From NCBI RefSeq assembly GCF_004564375.1, contig NZ_CP038267.1:496001-560000 (forward strand): a stretch of DNA of 64,000 nucleotides. Reading direction: 5' to 3'. The notes beneath the pieces are model-generated. The model searched no databases, had not been told where the DNA came from, and was given only the letters and a program-made list of their open reading frames with translations. Shown piece by piece: positions 29,413-37,897 of this stretch (the first letter of the stretch is position 1; the number at the start of each line of letters is the position of its first letter). The stretch comes from Nocardioides euryhalodurans. Its GTDB lineage: Bacteria; Actinomycetota; Actinomycetes; Propionibacteriales; Nocardioidaceae. The position numbers and the translations under genes were made by a program.

Positions 29413-30735
29413 ATGGACCTCACCACAGCTCCGGCGGCCGGCCCCGGGACGGGTGCCCGGAACCGGGTCGTCGACCTGGTGCGGGTCACGGCCCTCTGCG
29501 GGGTGGTGGTGGGGCACTGGCTCAAGCAGGGGTGGTACGTCGATGACGCAGGGAGCCTGCAGCGCACCGACCTGCTGACCGTCGCTCCCTGGACGCATCT
29601 CCTGACGTGGGTCCTGCAGGTGATGCCTCTCTTCTTCCTCGTCGGCGGCTACGTCAATGCGTTGTCGTGGCGCCACGCGCGGTCGCGGGACGCGGGCTAC
29701 GGCACGTGGCTGGCCGGTCGCGTCACCCGCCTGACCCGACCGCTGCTCCCGCTCCTGGGCTTCTGGTGCGCGGCGGCCCTCGTGGCACCGTTCCTCGGAC
29801 TCGACGACGGGTGGCTCCGGATCGCCTCGTCGTCCTCGCTGACGCTGACCTGGTTCGTCGCCGTGTACGTCGTCGTCGTCGCCCTCGTGCCGATGACGCT
29901 CGCGGCGTGGGACCGCTGGGGCCCGTGGACCCTCGCGGTCGGGCTCGTCGCGCTCCCGGTCGACACCGCGAGCATGCTCCTGGGGAGCAGCCCGGTGGGC
30001 GCCCTGAACCTGCTGCTGGTCTGGGGCACCCTGCACCAGCTCGGCTACGCCTGGCTGGACGGCGCAGTCGGGAGGCGACGCAGCCTCCTCCTCGCCGGGG
30101 GCGGGCTGCTGTGCACCGCGGCACTGGTCGCCCTCGGCCCGTACGCCGTGTCGATGGTGGGCTCCCAAGGCCCCGGCGTGAGCAACACGCAGCCCCCACG
30201 GGCGACCCTGCTGTTCCTCGGGACCGCGATGGTGGGGCTGGTGCTCGCTGCCGAGCCGGTGCTGCAGCGGCTGACCCGGTACGCCGGCGTCTGGCGGGCC
30301 GTCGTCGTGGTCGAGGCGCGGGTGATGACCCTCTACCTCTGGCACCCCACCGCGCTGGCCCTCCTCGGGGCTGCCGCCCTGCTGCTCGGTGGCTTCGGCC
30401 TGCACGACCGGCCGGACACCACCACCTGGTGGGCCGCCAGGCCGGCCTGGTTCGCAGCCCTCCTCGTGACGACGATCGCGATCGTCTCGCTGGTGGGTCG
30501 TTTCGAGGATCCGGTGCCCGGCACCCGAGAGTGCTCGCCGGGCCTCCCCCTCGTCGCGGTGGTGGTCACGGCGACGTCGGTGGGGGCGGTGGCGGCGGTC
30601 GGCCTCGGGACCGGGAACGGGAACGGATGGCTGGTCGGCGCGCTGTCCCTGGTGGCGTTGACGACCGTGGACGCGTTGCTCCGCGCTCCCACGGCTCGGG
30701 CACCTTCCTCGCTGCCCGGGCCGAGAGGGTCCTGA
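29413..30735 (+). CDS. acyltransferase family membrane protein (acyltransferase 3)
   Basis: A 440-residue integral membrane protein with about ten hydrophobic segments. The acyltransferase 3 hallmarks are the early 'RNRVVDLVRVTALCGVVVGH' with its conserved R and H, then 'VMPLFFLVGGYVNALSW' and a late 'YLWHPTALALL'. Family members acetylate or acylate sugars and envelope glycans; the target here is unknown. GAGGTGG lies about 5 bases before the ATG. Transcribed away from the stress protein gene. Confidence 0.88.
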   Translation: MDLTTAPAAGPGTGARNRVVDLVRVTALCGVVVGHWLKQGWYVDDAGSLQRTDLLTVAPWTHLLTWVLQVMPLFFLVGGYVNALSWRHARSRDAGYGTWLAGRVTRLTRPLLPLLGFWCAAALVAPFLGLDDGWLRIASSSSLTLTWFVAVYVVVVALVPMTLAAWDRWGPWTLAVGLVALPVDTASMLLGSSPVGALNLLLVWGTLHQLGYAWLDGAVGRRRSLLLAGGGLLCTAALVALGPYAVSMVGSQGPGVSNTQPPRATLLFLGTAMVGLVLAAEPVLQRLTRYAGVWRAVVVVEARVMTLYLWHPTALALLGAAALLLGGFGLHDRPDTTTWWAARPAWFAALLVTTIAIVSLVGRFEDPVPGTRECSPGLPLVAVVVTATSVGAVAAVGLGTGNGNGWLVGALSLVALTTVDALLRAPTARAPSSLPGPRGS

Positions 30736-30859
30736 GGGCCCGACTCGCGGGGACCTTCGACTGGTCCGCAGCCGGGGGGGTCGCGGGAGCATGGACCCAC
30801 GAGGCGACGCTGGTCCAGCAGCGAGGACCGCTGCGGCCGCGCCACGAAGGAGGGTCGCC

Positions 30860-31141
30860 ATGCACACGAGGACCTGGCACGTGGACGTGCTGCTGTCCGA
30901 GCAGGACGGGAGGACCGGCGCGGAGGCGGTGCTGCGCACCGACGCCGGCACGGTGGTGCGGCACCGCGGGACCGCACGCAAGCACCCCGCCGACCGGGAC
31001 GTGCCCGAGATCGGGGACGAGCTGGCGGTCTGCCGGGCTCTCTCCGGGCTCGCGCACGACCTGCTGGAGGCGACCGTGCAGGACGTCGAGGCCAACGACC
31101 CGTCACCGCGCCCGGCGCACATCAGCGTCGACGGGAGCTGA
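30860..31141 (+). CDS. DUF1876 domain-containing protein
   Basis: A 93-residue DUF1876 (dsRBD-like small) protein. Typical blocks are 'TWHVDVLLSEQDGRTGAEAV' at the start, 'VRHRGTARKHPADRDVPEIG' and 'ALSGLAHDLLEATVQDVEA'. Length is normal. AAGGAGGG lies 6 bases before the ATG at 30860, so the longer frame from 30791 is not used. In mycobacteria members of this family are in dormancy or stress regulons, which would fit its nearness to the DosS/DosR-like pair. A terminator hairpin follows. Confidence 0.92.
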   Translation: MHTRTWHVDVLLSEQDGRTGAEAVLRTDAGTVVRHRGTARKHPADRDVPEIGDELAVCRALSGLAHDLLEATVQDVEANDPSPRPAHISVDGS

Positions 31142-31149
31142 CCCCGACA

Positions 31150-31177
31150 GGGGGCCGGCGACGAGGGCCGGACCCCC
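31150..31177 (+). terminator. terminator hairpin after the DUF1876 gene
   Basis: GGGGGCCGGC (31150-31159) pairs with GCCGG-A-CCCCC (31167-31177) with a single bulged A and a 7-base loop, 9 bases after the stop codon. The remaining ~180 bases to the convergent FAD gene show nothing clear. Confidence 0.6.
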
Positions 31178-31358
31178 GTCACGTTCCGGAGAGCCTCCCG
31201 CACGTGCGTGACGTGCATCGCTCGCGACGCCCTCCGGGCCCTCGTCGCCGCCACTGATCCAACCCCAGTCGGGTGGGTCGATCTACGACCGTCGGTCACA
31301 AGGTCCCGGGACCTTCGGCCCTTGCGCGCCGAGCCGTCACGGGTGCGCCGACGCCTGG

Positions 31359-32768
31359 TCAGCCGCTGCCCGACGGGGCCTCGCCCGGCCGTCCGGACCC
31401 ACCCAGCTCGACGAGCCGGGCCAGCCCGGTGGGCAGGTGGGCCGTCAGGCGCGTGAGAACGTCGTCGACCTCCTGGGAGCCGACTCTGCCGGCCGGGATG
31501 CGCGCCGGGTTGAGTGCCACCGAGCCGGCCCAGGCAGCGATGTCCGCCGCGGAGCCGAACGAGGCCGTGGCACGGGTGCCCATCACGTTCATGTTGACCC
31601 AGTCCGCCAGCGTGTTCGCGTACGGCGTCGGCGGGCACAGCAGGTTCTTCTCCGCGTCGTCTGCGCGTGTCGCCTCCACGTAGCCGGCGAGCGCCGCCCC
31701 GAAGCAGGGGAACCCCGCGCGTATCGGCTGCAGCGTCACGGCCGAGGGCCGCCAGATCGGGACGCGCGGCGGGTACTGCAGACCGGACGCCGCGCAGTGC
31801 ACGACGAGCGCGTCCTCCGCGACCGCGACCGACCCGCCCGCCAGTGTGAGCCGCCCCTTCTCCACGAACCGCAGGTGACCGAGCCGGACGACGTCCTCGA
31901 TGGTGCGCAGCTTCTCGAGCTCCCACCTGCCCAGGGTGGGCGCCTTCGCCATCGTCGGCGTCACCGAGCGATCGATGCGGACCATGATCCCGGCGTCCTC
32001 CAGCCGGAGGAACAGGTCGTCCAGCGACTGCGCCGCCCCTGCCGCCTCCATCACGTCGGCGGCCATGCCGAGGAACACCGAGGGGTCCGGCTGGACCACT
32101 GCCCGGTCCAGCATCCACGCGTCGCGCGGCCGCACCCAGCAGATCGCCTGCGGGTCCACACCCCGGGCGAGCAACCAGATGCAGGCGTCCGTCGCCGTCT
32201 TCCCGGCCCCGACGATCACGTACTGACGGGGGGCCTCGGTCAACCGGACGAGGTCGTTGACCGGCGCGACGCGGGCCCCCTCCGCCACACCGAACGGTGG
32301 TGGCGTCTCCGCGGGGATGGTCGGCGCCAGGTAGCGCGCGTCCACGATCCGGCACTCCGGCGGCACCGCGAGTCGCTCGCCGGAGATGCACGAGACGAGC
32401 TGGCGGTCGGCGACGTACTCGGTGTTGGGGAAGAACTGCACCTTGCCCGAGGGCAGCAGCCGGTCGACGAGCACGCGGTCGTAGTACGTGCAGATCTCAG
32501 CGGCGGTGGCTCGCTCGTGCAGGCCCGCCTCCGGTCCGCGCTCCTGCGCACGGCCACCGCCCAGCAGCGTCGACGCGACACCGTAGAAGGCAGACGCCTG
32601 ATGGAGACGGACGAACGGGTAGGCGCCCAACCAGTGTCCGCCGACGCCGTGGCGGCGATCCACCAGGGCGACGCGCACGTCGGCGTGGTCGATCAGGGCG
32701 TCGGTGAACGCCATGCCCATCGCGCCGGCTCCCACCACCAGGTAGTCGGCGTCCACGATGCCGGTCAT
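31359..32768 (-). CDS. FAD/NAD(P)-binding oxidoreductase (flavin monooxygenase-like)
   Basis: A 469-residue flavoprotein. The N-terminal Rossmann fold has 'YLVVGAGAMGMAF' (GxGxxG near 12-17), followed by 'RRHGVGGHWLGAYPFVRLHQ', a block seen in flavin monooxygenase-like proteins, and a second nucleotide site in 'YVIVGAGKTATDACIWLLAR'. A conserved C-terminal segment 'NLLCPPTPYANTLADWVNMN' may bind substrate. Its ATG overlaps the upstream cyclotransferase-like gene by 4 bases, making it the last gene of a three-gene operon. Substrate unknown. Confidence 0.85.
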   Translation of the reverse strand: MTGIVDADYLVVGAGAMGMAFTDALIDHADVRVALVDRRHGVGGHWLGAYPFVRLHQASAFYGVASTLLGGGRAQERGPEAGLHERATAAEICTYYDRVLVDRLLPSGKVQFFPNTEYVADRQLVSCISGERLAVPPECRIVDARYLAPTIPAETPPPFGVAEGARVAPVNDLVRLTEAPRQYVIVGAGKTATDACIWLLARGVDPQAICWVRPRDAWMLDRAVVQPDPSVFLGMAADVMEAAGAAQSLDDLFLRLEDAGIMVRIDRSVTPTMAKAPTLGRWELEKLRTIEDVVRLGHLRFVEKGRLTLAGGSVAVAEDALVVHCAASGLQYPPRVPIWRPSAVTLQPIRAGFPCFGAALAGYVEATRADDAEKNLLCPPTPYANTLADWVNMNVMGTRATASFGSAADIAAWAGSVALNPARIPAGRVGSQEVDDVLTRLTAHLPTGLARLVELGGSGRPGEAPSGSG

Positions 32769-33448
32769 GGCTCGCTCGGCCGTGTGGTCGTCGGAGCCAC
32801 CCTGTCGCGCACGGGCTCCACCCCGCTCCCGCCCGACAGCGCCAGGACCTCGTCCTCGCTCCATCGTCCTCGAATGCCTGGCGCCGAGAGCAGGTAGCCG
32901 GCGACCTGGGCGTCGTCGTAGCCGAGAGCCTCCCGCAGACCGTCCGAGATCCAGCGCAGGTACGGCGCGCTGGGGGCGGCGAGCGGAAGGCTGCCGACGT
33001 CGTGGTGGGTGATCGTGAACATCGGCGTGCCGTGCAGCGCGCCGAGCCGGACCACCGTCCCGTACCGACCGGGGCCGGTGGTCAGCACGGACTCGACGTC
33101 GGGCAGCAGCCTGGCCAGCTCACGCGCGAACTCGCCGCCCGGCTGCCGGCGCAGCTCCTGGGCTGCCACGTCCGCGAGCTGCGCGGCGGTGACGAGGTAG
33201 CCGCGGCAGGCGACCACGGCCGGTGCGGTGGTGTCGTAGAACGCCATGCCCCCGCCCCAGACACGCGACTCGGCCGCGAACACGAGTCCGCCGGGCAGCT
33301 CCAGGCCCTCGGTCCGGGTGGGTTCGCTCCGGTCCCGGCAGCCGACATACCGGCGAGACCCACCCGCCGGGCGCCCTCCTGACAGGTAGCAACGGAACCG
33401 GGCCCGGGCCAGGTTCGAGCCGTACGCGACGTACCAGATCCGTGGCAT
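32765..33448 (-). CDS. gamma-glutamylcyclotransferase-like protein
   Basis: A 227-residue protein with the GGCT-fold entry motif Y-G-S-N-L in 'WYVAYGSNLARARFRCYLSG' near residues 5-25. The acidic residue in 'GLVFAAESRVWGGGMAFYD' is a candidate for the catalytic Glu of the family. Related actinobacterial proteins are sometimes labelled histone deacetylase, which this sequence does not support. The likely chemistry is cleavage of a gamma-glutamyl amide to oxoproline, but that is inferred. GAGGTG lies 4 bases before the ATG at 33448; it starts 7 bases after the GAF/PGM1_C gene and overlaps the FAD gene. Confidence 0.75.
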   Translation of the reverse strand: MPRIWYVAYGSNLARARFRCYLSGGRPAGGSRRYVGCRDRSEPTRTEGLELPGGLVFAAESRVWGGGMAFYDTTAPAVVACRGYLVTAAQLADVAAQELRRQPGGEFARELARLLPDVESVLTTGPGRYGTVVRLGALHGTPMFTITHHDVGSLPLAAPSAPYLRWISDGLREALGYDDAQVAGYLLSAPGIRGRWSEDEVLALSGGSGVEPVRDRVAPTTTRPSEP

Positions 33449-33455
33449 CTGCACC

Positions 33456-35021
33456 TCAGACCGGCAACGGAGCTTCCTGCAACGACAGCCGTGCCTCCTC
33501 CACCAGGATCCGCTCGGCGTCCCGGTAACGACGATCAGCCTCGGTGGGGGTGTCACCCACGGCCGTCAGCCCGATCCGGCCGTGCTCGGTGAGGCAGCTG
33601 ATCATGTGGAACACCACCCCGACCTGTCGCGACTGGTCGAAGTGCAGACCGTGGCGCGCCACGACGTCGAACAGGTCGGGCACCGTCAGCCCACGCAGCA
33701 GGTCCGACTCGAGGTGGTCGGTCGCGACCAGGTGCTTCTCGTGGCCGCGAGGTGTCAGGAAGAGGGCGGTGTCCGGCTCGTACCGGCCGTCGGTGAGGAA
33801 CTGGAGCGTGAGGAACGGATGCGTCGTCCCACCCTTGCGCAGGTTCAGCTCGATGGCGTAGGGCGTGCTGGCGAGCTCCAGCTCGATGCTCTGCTCCTTG
33901 AGCTCGCGGAACAGCTGCGCGTTGACAAGGGCCAGCGCCGACTGGCTCGCGAAGGTCTCCAGCAGGTCGAGGGTGTCGCTCGTGAACGCCCCGGTGCGCC
34001 TCCGACGGACGATCAGGGCCCCCACGACCTGGTCCTCACGCAGCATCGGCACGGCGGCCAGCGAGCGCCAGCCGTCGTCGTGGAGGATCCGCAGGTGTGG
34101 GTCGAGGTCGCAGGCGTCGAGGTCGGGAACCGCCATCGGGCGGCGCTCCCTGGCCGCTCGTCCGACGAGTGTCTCGTCGAGGTCGATCCGGATCGAGTGG
34201 AGCCGGTCGACCACGTGCGGATCGGTCTGGTAGACGCTGCGGACCATGAAGCAGCGGTCCTCCTCGGAGTACTCCATGATCGAGCCGCCGTCGGTCCCGG
34301 AGAGCTTCACGGCATGCATGGCGATCGTCGCGAGCACCCGGTCGACGTCGAGGCTCGAGCCCACGGCTTCGCCCACCTCGCGCAACGCCTCGAGCTCCTC
34401 GACCTTCTTGGCCAGCTCCACTCCCCCGGCCTCCATCTGCTGCACGAGCTTCACCCCGTTGACCGCCATCGCCGCCTGCGCCGCGAAGGCGGTGACGATC
34501 GCCTTCTCACGCTCGTCGAAGGGGCTGACCTCGTTGCGCCAGAGCAGGAGGGCGCCGACGACCTCGCCATCGACCAGCAGGGGCGCGCCCATCGTGGTCC
34601 GGAAGCCGCCGACCCGCTGGAGGTCGTGGCGCCCGTACTCCGGATCAGCCAGCACGTCAGGGATCTGCTGGGTCCGGCGGTCGAGTCCGACGCGACCGAT
34701 GAGGGTGTCGCGAGCGAGCGGCATCGGGTGCTCGGCGATGAACCGGATCGACTCCTCGCTCAGTCCTGTCGACTTGATCAGCTGGTAGACGTCGTCCTCG
34801 AGGAAGTAGAGGTGTGCCGCCTGCGACCGGCAGAGCCGGCGCGCACTCTCGACGACGGTCGCCAGCACCCTCTCCGGGTCGGCCGCAGATCGGCCGATCG
34901 CCGAGAGCACCTCGTCGGCGGCCTCGAACTGCTCCCGCAGGGCGTCGAAGTCCCTCCGGAGCCGCTCGTGCTCCGCGATGCTGATGCTGTCTCGCTCCGG
35001 GCGAAGTGCTCGCTCGACCAT
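33456..35021 (-). CDS. GAF-GAF protein fused to a PGM1-type peptide ligase C-terminal domain
   Basis: A 521-residue fusion. A short coiled-coil start is followed by two GAF domains (about 30-195 and 210-375). From residue 386 the sequence changes to 'TPYAIELNLRKGGTTHPF', 'ATDHLESDLLRGLTVPDLFD' and 'LHFDQSRQVGVVFHMISCLT', which I recognise as the end of the ATP-grasp plus C-terminal domain of PGM1-type peptide ligases. The ATP-grasp nucleotide-binding part is absent, so ligase activity alone is unlikely. It heads an operon with the cyclotransferase-like and FAD genes. ATG at 35021 is chosen where GAF-type sequence begins; the longer frame is discarded. Confidence 0.85.
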   Translation of the reverse strand: MVERALRPERDSISIAEHERLRRDFDALREQFEAADEVLSAIGRSAADPERVLATVVESARRLCRSQAAHLYFLEDDVYQLIKSTGLSEESIRFIAEHPMPLARDTLIGRVGLDRRTQQIPDVLADPEYGRHDLQRVGGFRTTMGAPLLVDGEVVGALLLWRNEVSPFDEREKAIVTAFAAQAAMAVNGVKLVQQMEAGGVELAKKVEELEALREVGEAVGSSLDVDRVLATIAMHAVKLSGTDGGSIMEYSEEDRCFMVRSVYQTDPHVVDRLHSIRIDLDETLVGRAARERRPMAVPDLDACDLDPHLRILHDDGWRSLAAVPMLREDQVVGALIVRRRRTGAFTSDTLDLLETFASQSALALVNAQLFRELKEQSIELELASTPYAIELNLRKGGTTHPFLTLQFLTDGRYEPDTALFLTPRGHEKHLVATDHLESDLLRGLTVPDLFDVVARHGLHFDQSRQVGVVFHMISCLTEHGRIGLTAVGDTPTEADRRYRDAERILVEEARLSLQEAPLPV

Positions 35022-35142
35022 CGCCTCTCCCCCAGTCGCCCGGGGCGCCGGGCGCCCGCAGCGACCTCGTTCGAGTGTCCCGGAGTTCGCGACCGATGGC
35101 AATCGCCGGAGGAGGTGACCGGGGCTCCCGACCCCGCGGCCC

Positions 35143-36660
35143 TCAGTAGGTGACCTTGAACATCTCCAGCGGCCGGGCGGGCCAGCCGTCGAGCACCTCT
35201 GGGCCTGGAATCGGGTCCGGCGGGGTGAACCGGTCGGGTCCGGCGAGCCAGGACACGACGTAGAGCGTGCGGGCGCCGGTCGGCCGCGAGTTGAGGTAGC
35301 CACGGTTCGACGTACCACCCGCCTGCTCGTGGGAGCGGCTGTCCGCCTCGGTGTGCGACGTCGCAGCGGGGAAGGAGTCCACCGACTGGTAGACCTCGGC
35401 CGGGTAGTAGGCCGGTGCGTCCGTGCTCGGGACCGGACCGTCCCCGAGGTCCGCCGGGTCGAAGGTCACGCGCCGCGTGGGACGCCCCGAGCGGGGGTCG
35501 TACCTGAAGTCGACCGCGACCGTGTCGTGGTCGACCACGACGAGGTGGTTGTCGGGGAACGTGGCGCCGACCAGGCCGACACCGCCGGGCTCCTCGCTCA
35601 CCTGCGCGAGGTCCCAGGCGCCCCGGGGCCCGCTCGGGGACGCGACCCAGATCTGCTTGCTCGTGGCGCCGAGCCGGTCCCGGCCCAGCTTCGTGTACGC
35701 CAGCAGGATCCGGTCGCCACTGACGCCGAACAGGGTCTCGCCGTTGAGGAACCCGTTGGACGTCCAGCTGCCCGAACCGTCCTTCGTCGCAGCGATCGGA
35801 TCCACGATCGGTCGCCTCGCCGCGGCGTCCACCGGAGTGGGGACGGCCAGGCCTCGGGCGTTCTCGTACGTCCGGAAGTCGCGGGTGCGCAGGTAGGAGA
35901 ACCTCGAGCTGGAGCCGCTGTCCGACGTCTCACGCCAGCTGTAGAGGATGTGGTAGCCACTCCCCGGCGTGTGGAACACCTCGGTGTAGGCGTTGCCGTC
36001 GCCGTCGCCGAAGACCGGGGACATGGCCCGGAACAGCGTGCCGTTGCTCGACCAGGAGGCGCGCGCGTCGTCCCAGGCATAGACGTGGGTGCGGCCACGA
36101 CCGCTGGCGCCGTCGCGGAACATCAGCCATCCCAGGTCCCCGCGCGGCCGAAGGATGAACTCCGGGTAGGTGACGCGGTCCTCCAGACGAGGGTCGACCA
36201 GCACCTTCCGGCGGGTGAGCGTGCCGAGGTCGCCCGGCTTGCTCGTCCGCCAGTAGCGGATCTCCGAGCTGTGCATGTCACCGGCGAGGTGCAGCCGACC
36301 GGACCCGTCCACGGCCAGGCGGAGCCAGTTGTGCGAGTCCCACCGGCTCCTGAAGGAGTGGTCCCGGCCGTGGCCGTCCGGGTTGTACGACGTCTCCAGG
36401 ATCGTCGTGGAGCTCCACGGCCCGTCCTCGGCCGCACCCAGGGTCCGGTGCTTGACGACGATGTCGCGATCCACGTCGAAGTACGCGAGGTACTGGTCGT
36501 CGCCGTGCGTGACCAGGTCGAACTGCGTCTGGGCGCCGGCGAAGGTCTCCCCCACCGTGCCCTGGTGGGTGGCCGTTCCCGGGTCCGCGTGCGCGGGGGC
36601 GGGAGCGCCGAGCGACAGCGCCACGACGAACGCGGTCGTGACCGAGGCCTCCCCCCTCAT
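35143..36660 (-). CDS. secreted BNR-4 repeat-containing protein
   Basis: A 505-residue protein with a Sec signal peptide ('TTAFVVALSLGAPAPAHA', cleavage about residue 25) and a beta-propeller-like body. Blocks such as 'WDSHNWLRLAVDGSGRLHLA' and 'VTYPEFILRPRGDLGWLMFR' match the BNR_4 family found in secreted polysaccharide-active proteins. Acting on an extracellular glycan is plausible, but catalytic residues cannot be assigned. It is separate from the GAF operon (120-base gap), and no transporter or sugar-catabolic gene is close by. Confidence 0.82.
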   Translation of the reverse strand: MRGEASVTTAFVVALSLGAPAPAHADPGTATHQGTVGETFAGAQTQFDLVTHGDDQYLAYFDVDRDIVVKHRTLGAAEDGPWSSTTILETSYNPDGHGRDHSFRSRWDSHNWLRLAVDGSGRLHLAGDMHSSEIRYWRTSKPGDLGTLTRRKVLVDPRLEDRVTYPEFILRPRGDLGWLMFRDGASGRGRTHVYAWDDARASWSSNGTLFRAMSPVFGDGDGNAYTEVFHTPGSGYHILYSWRETSDSGSSSRFSYLRTRDFRTYENARGLAVPTPVDAAARRPIVDPIAATKDGSGSWTSNGFLNGETLFGVSGDRILLAYTKLGRDRLGATSKQIWVASPSGPRGAWDLAQVSEEPGGVGLVGATFPDNHLVVVDHDTVAVDFRYDPRSGRPTRRVTFDPADLGDGPVPSTDAPAYYPAEVYQSVDSFPAATSHTEADSRSHEQAGGTSNRGYLNSRPTGARTLYVVSWLAGPDRFTPPDPIPGPEVLDGWPARPLEMFKVTY

Positions 36661-36753
36661 GCACTCCAGTGTGGAACCGGAAATCCCGATGTGGATCGGT
36701 CGAGGGGAGGTTGTTACCCCACCAACAGCAGGGCCCGCAGCGGGAGCGGTCGT

Positions 36754-37224
36754 TCAGGGTCGACGTGGTCTAGGCGCCCGGTGGCGCCAGGGCCCGGCGA
36801 AGGCGTACAGGCCCGCTCCCACGGTGCCCAGCACGGCGAGGTGCGCGCCCAGGGACTGGACCGCGACGAGGGAGGCGAATGTGCCCTGTGCCGCCAGAGC
36901 CCACCGGCGCACCTGGCTGCTGGCGGCTCGACCCGTGCAGCACCAGGCAGCGAAGTGCTCGCAGTTGTTCCTCACCAGGTGGTAGTCGCGGGACCCGACG
37001 CGGGACTCGGCGTTCTCGATCGTGGTCTCGACGTCCAGACGGTCGACGTGAGCGCGGACCTGCACGACCGAGCCGGCCGCGAACTCCTCCAGCGACGTCC
37101 GGCCGACGTGCCGGAGGGGGCCGCGCGGACCCACGTAGTGGATCACCGAGCCGTCGCCGCAGTCGACCCCGTGGTGGGTGTAGTGACGACCGCGCTGGAC
37201 GTAGACGTGGTCCCCACGCGCCAT
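36754..37224 (-). CDS. LRAT-domain (NlpC/P60 superfamily) protein
   Basis: A 156-residue protein of the lecithin:retinol acyltransferase-like fold. It has 'GDHVYVQRGRHYTHHGVDCG' with catalytic His at 17 or 18, and the nucleophile Cys88 in 'VRNNCEHFAAWC'. A hydrophobic C-terminal segment (about 105-140) may anchor it in the membrane. Such bacterial proteins probably transfer or remove acyl groups on lipids or peptides; the substrate is unknown. ATG at 37224 is preceded by GGAGG about 11 bases upstream; the longer frame contains non-conserved sequence. Confidence 0.82.
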   Translation of the reverse strand: MARGDHVYVQRGRHYTHHGVDCGDGSVIHYVGPRGPLRHVGRTSLEEFAAGSVVQVRAHVDRLDVETTIENAESRVGSRDYHLVRNNCEHFAAWCCTGRAASSQVRRWALAAQGTFASLVAVQSLGAHLAVLGTVGAGLYAFAGPWRHRAPRPRRP

Positions 37225-37387
37225 CCCTGCCCACCCCTCCACGTCGTCCGCCACCGGACTCCGACTGTAGCCGTGCGCCTGGTCCAGCGACTCGGCCGGC
37301 CGCCCGTGGAGCGCGAGGACCCGGCTGCCGGCCCACGTCGGCGAGCAGGAGGTGCCGGGCAGGAACGCGCGGCTGGTCAGGTTCCTG

Positions 37388-37897
37388 CTAGTCCGTGAGG
37401 GACTCGATCGCCACCACGACTGCCAGCAGCAGGGCCTCGTCCTCGCCGGCCCCGATCTCGACGCCGTAGGTGTCGCGGACCCGGAACCACCGCTTGGAGA
37501 CCCGTGCGACGGCATCCCCGTCACGCTCGACCTCGTACTCGTGGTCGACGATGTTCCCGTGAGCCTTGAGGTCGGGCCCTCCCTCGACGTCGATCACGAA
37601 CCGGTCCCGGATCCCCACCAGGGCCTTGTGCACCGTGGCGATCGGCTGGCCGTCACGTTCGATCGCGACCTTGTCGCGCACGCTGAGCTTTCGCTCCTGG
37701 ACACGCGCGACCTCGTTGCCGGACGCGTCCTCGAGGACGATGGTCTCGCGTGCGCGCAGCGCCTTCGCGTTCGCCCGGTACGCACGTTCGCCGTCCTCGT
37801 CCTCGATCCAGAAGTCATCCCCGACGGCCATCAGCTTCTCCCTCATGCGAAACCGCCGCACCTCAGGCTTGTCCCGTCGGCCTCGCAGGATTCCCAT
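37388..37897 (-). CDS. LURP-one-related (tubby C-terminal-like) family protein
   Basis: A 169-residue LURP-one-related protein, a closed beta-barrel fold related to scramblases and tubby. It repeats beta-rich motifs: 'FRMREKLMAVGDDFWIEDED', 'ARVQERKLSVRDKVAIERDG', 'GNIVDHEYEVERDGDAVARV' and 'KRWFRVRDTYGVEIGAGED'. Bacterial members are uncharacterised. The length fits the family, and ATG at 37897 marks where the homology begins. Monocistronic by spacing. Confidence 0.88.
   Translation of the reverse strand: MGILRGRRDKPEVRRFRMREKLMAVGDDFWIEDEDGERAYRANAKALRARETIVLEDASGNEVARVQERKLSVRDKVAIERDGQPIATVHKALVGIRDRFVIDVEGGPDLKAHGNIVDHEYEVERDGDAVARVSKRWFRVRDTYGVEIGAGEDEALLLAVVVAIESLTD

Noticed and set aside
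25864..31141. DosR box upstream of the Usp, acyltransferase or DUF1876 genes
   Set aside because: I looked for a GGGAC-N-GTCCC-like palindrome and found none convincing, so no DosR site is annotated.
28894..32391. 1165-codon open frame on the minus strand
   Set aside because: It crosses the acyltransferase and DUF1876 genes antisense and the FAD and Usp genes out of frame; composition is low-complexity and no domain is visible.
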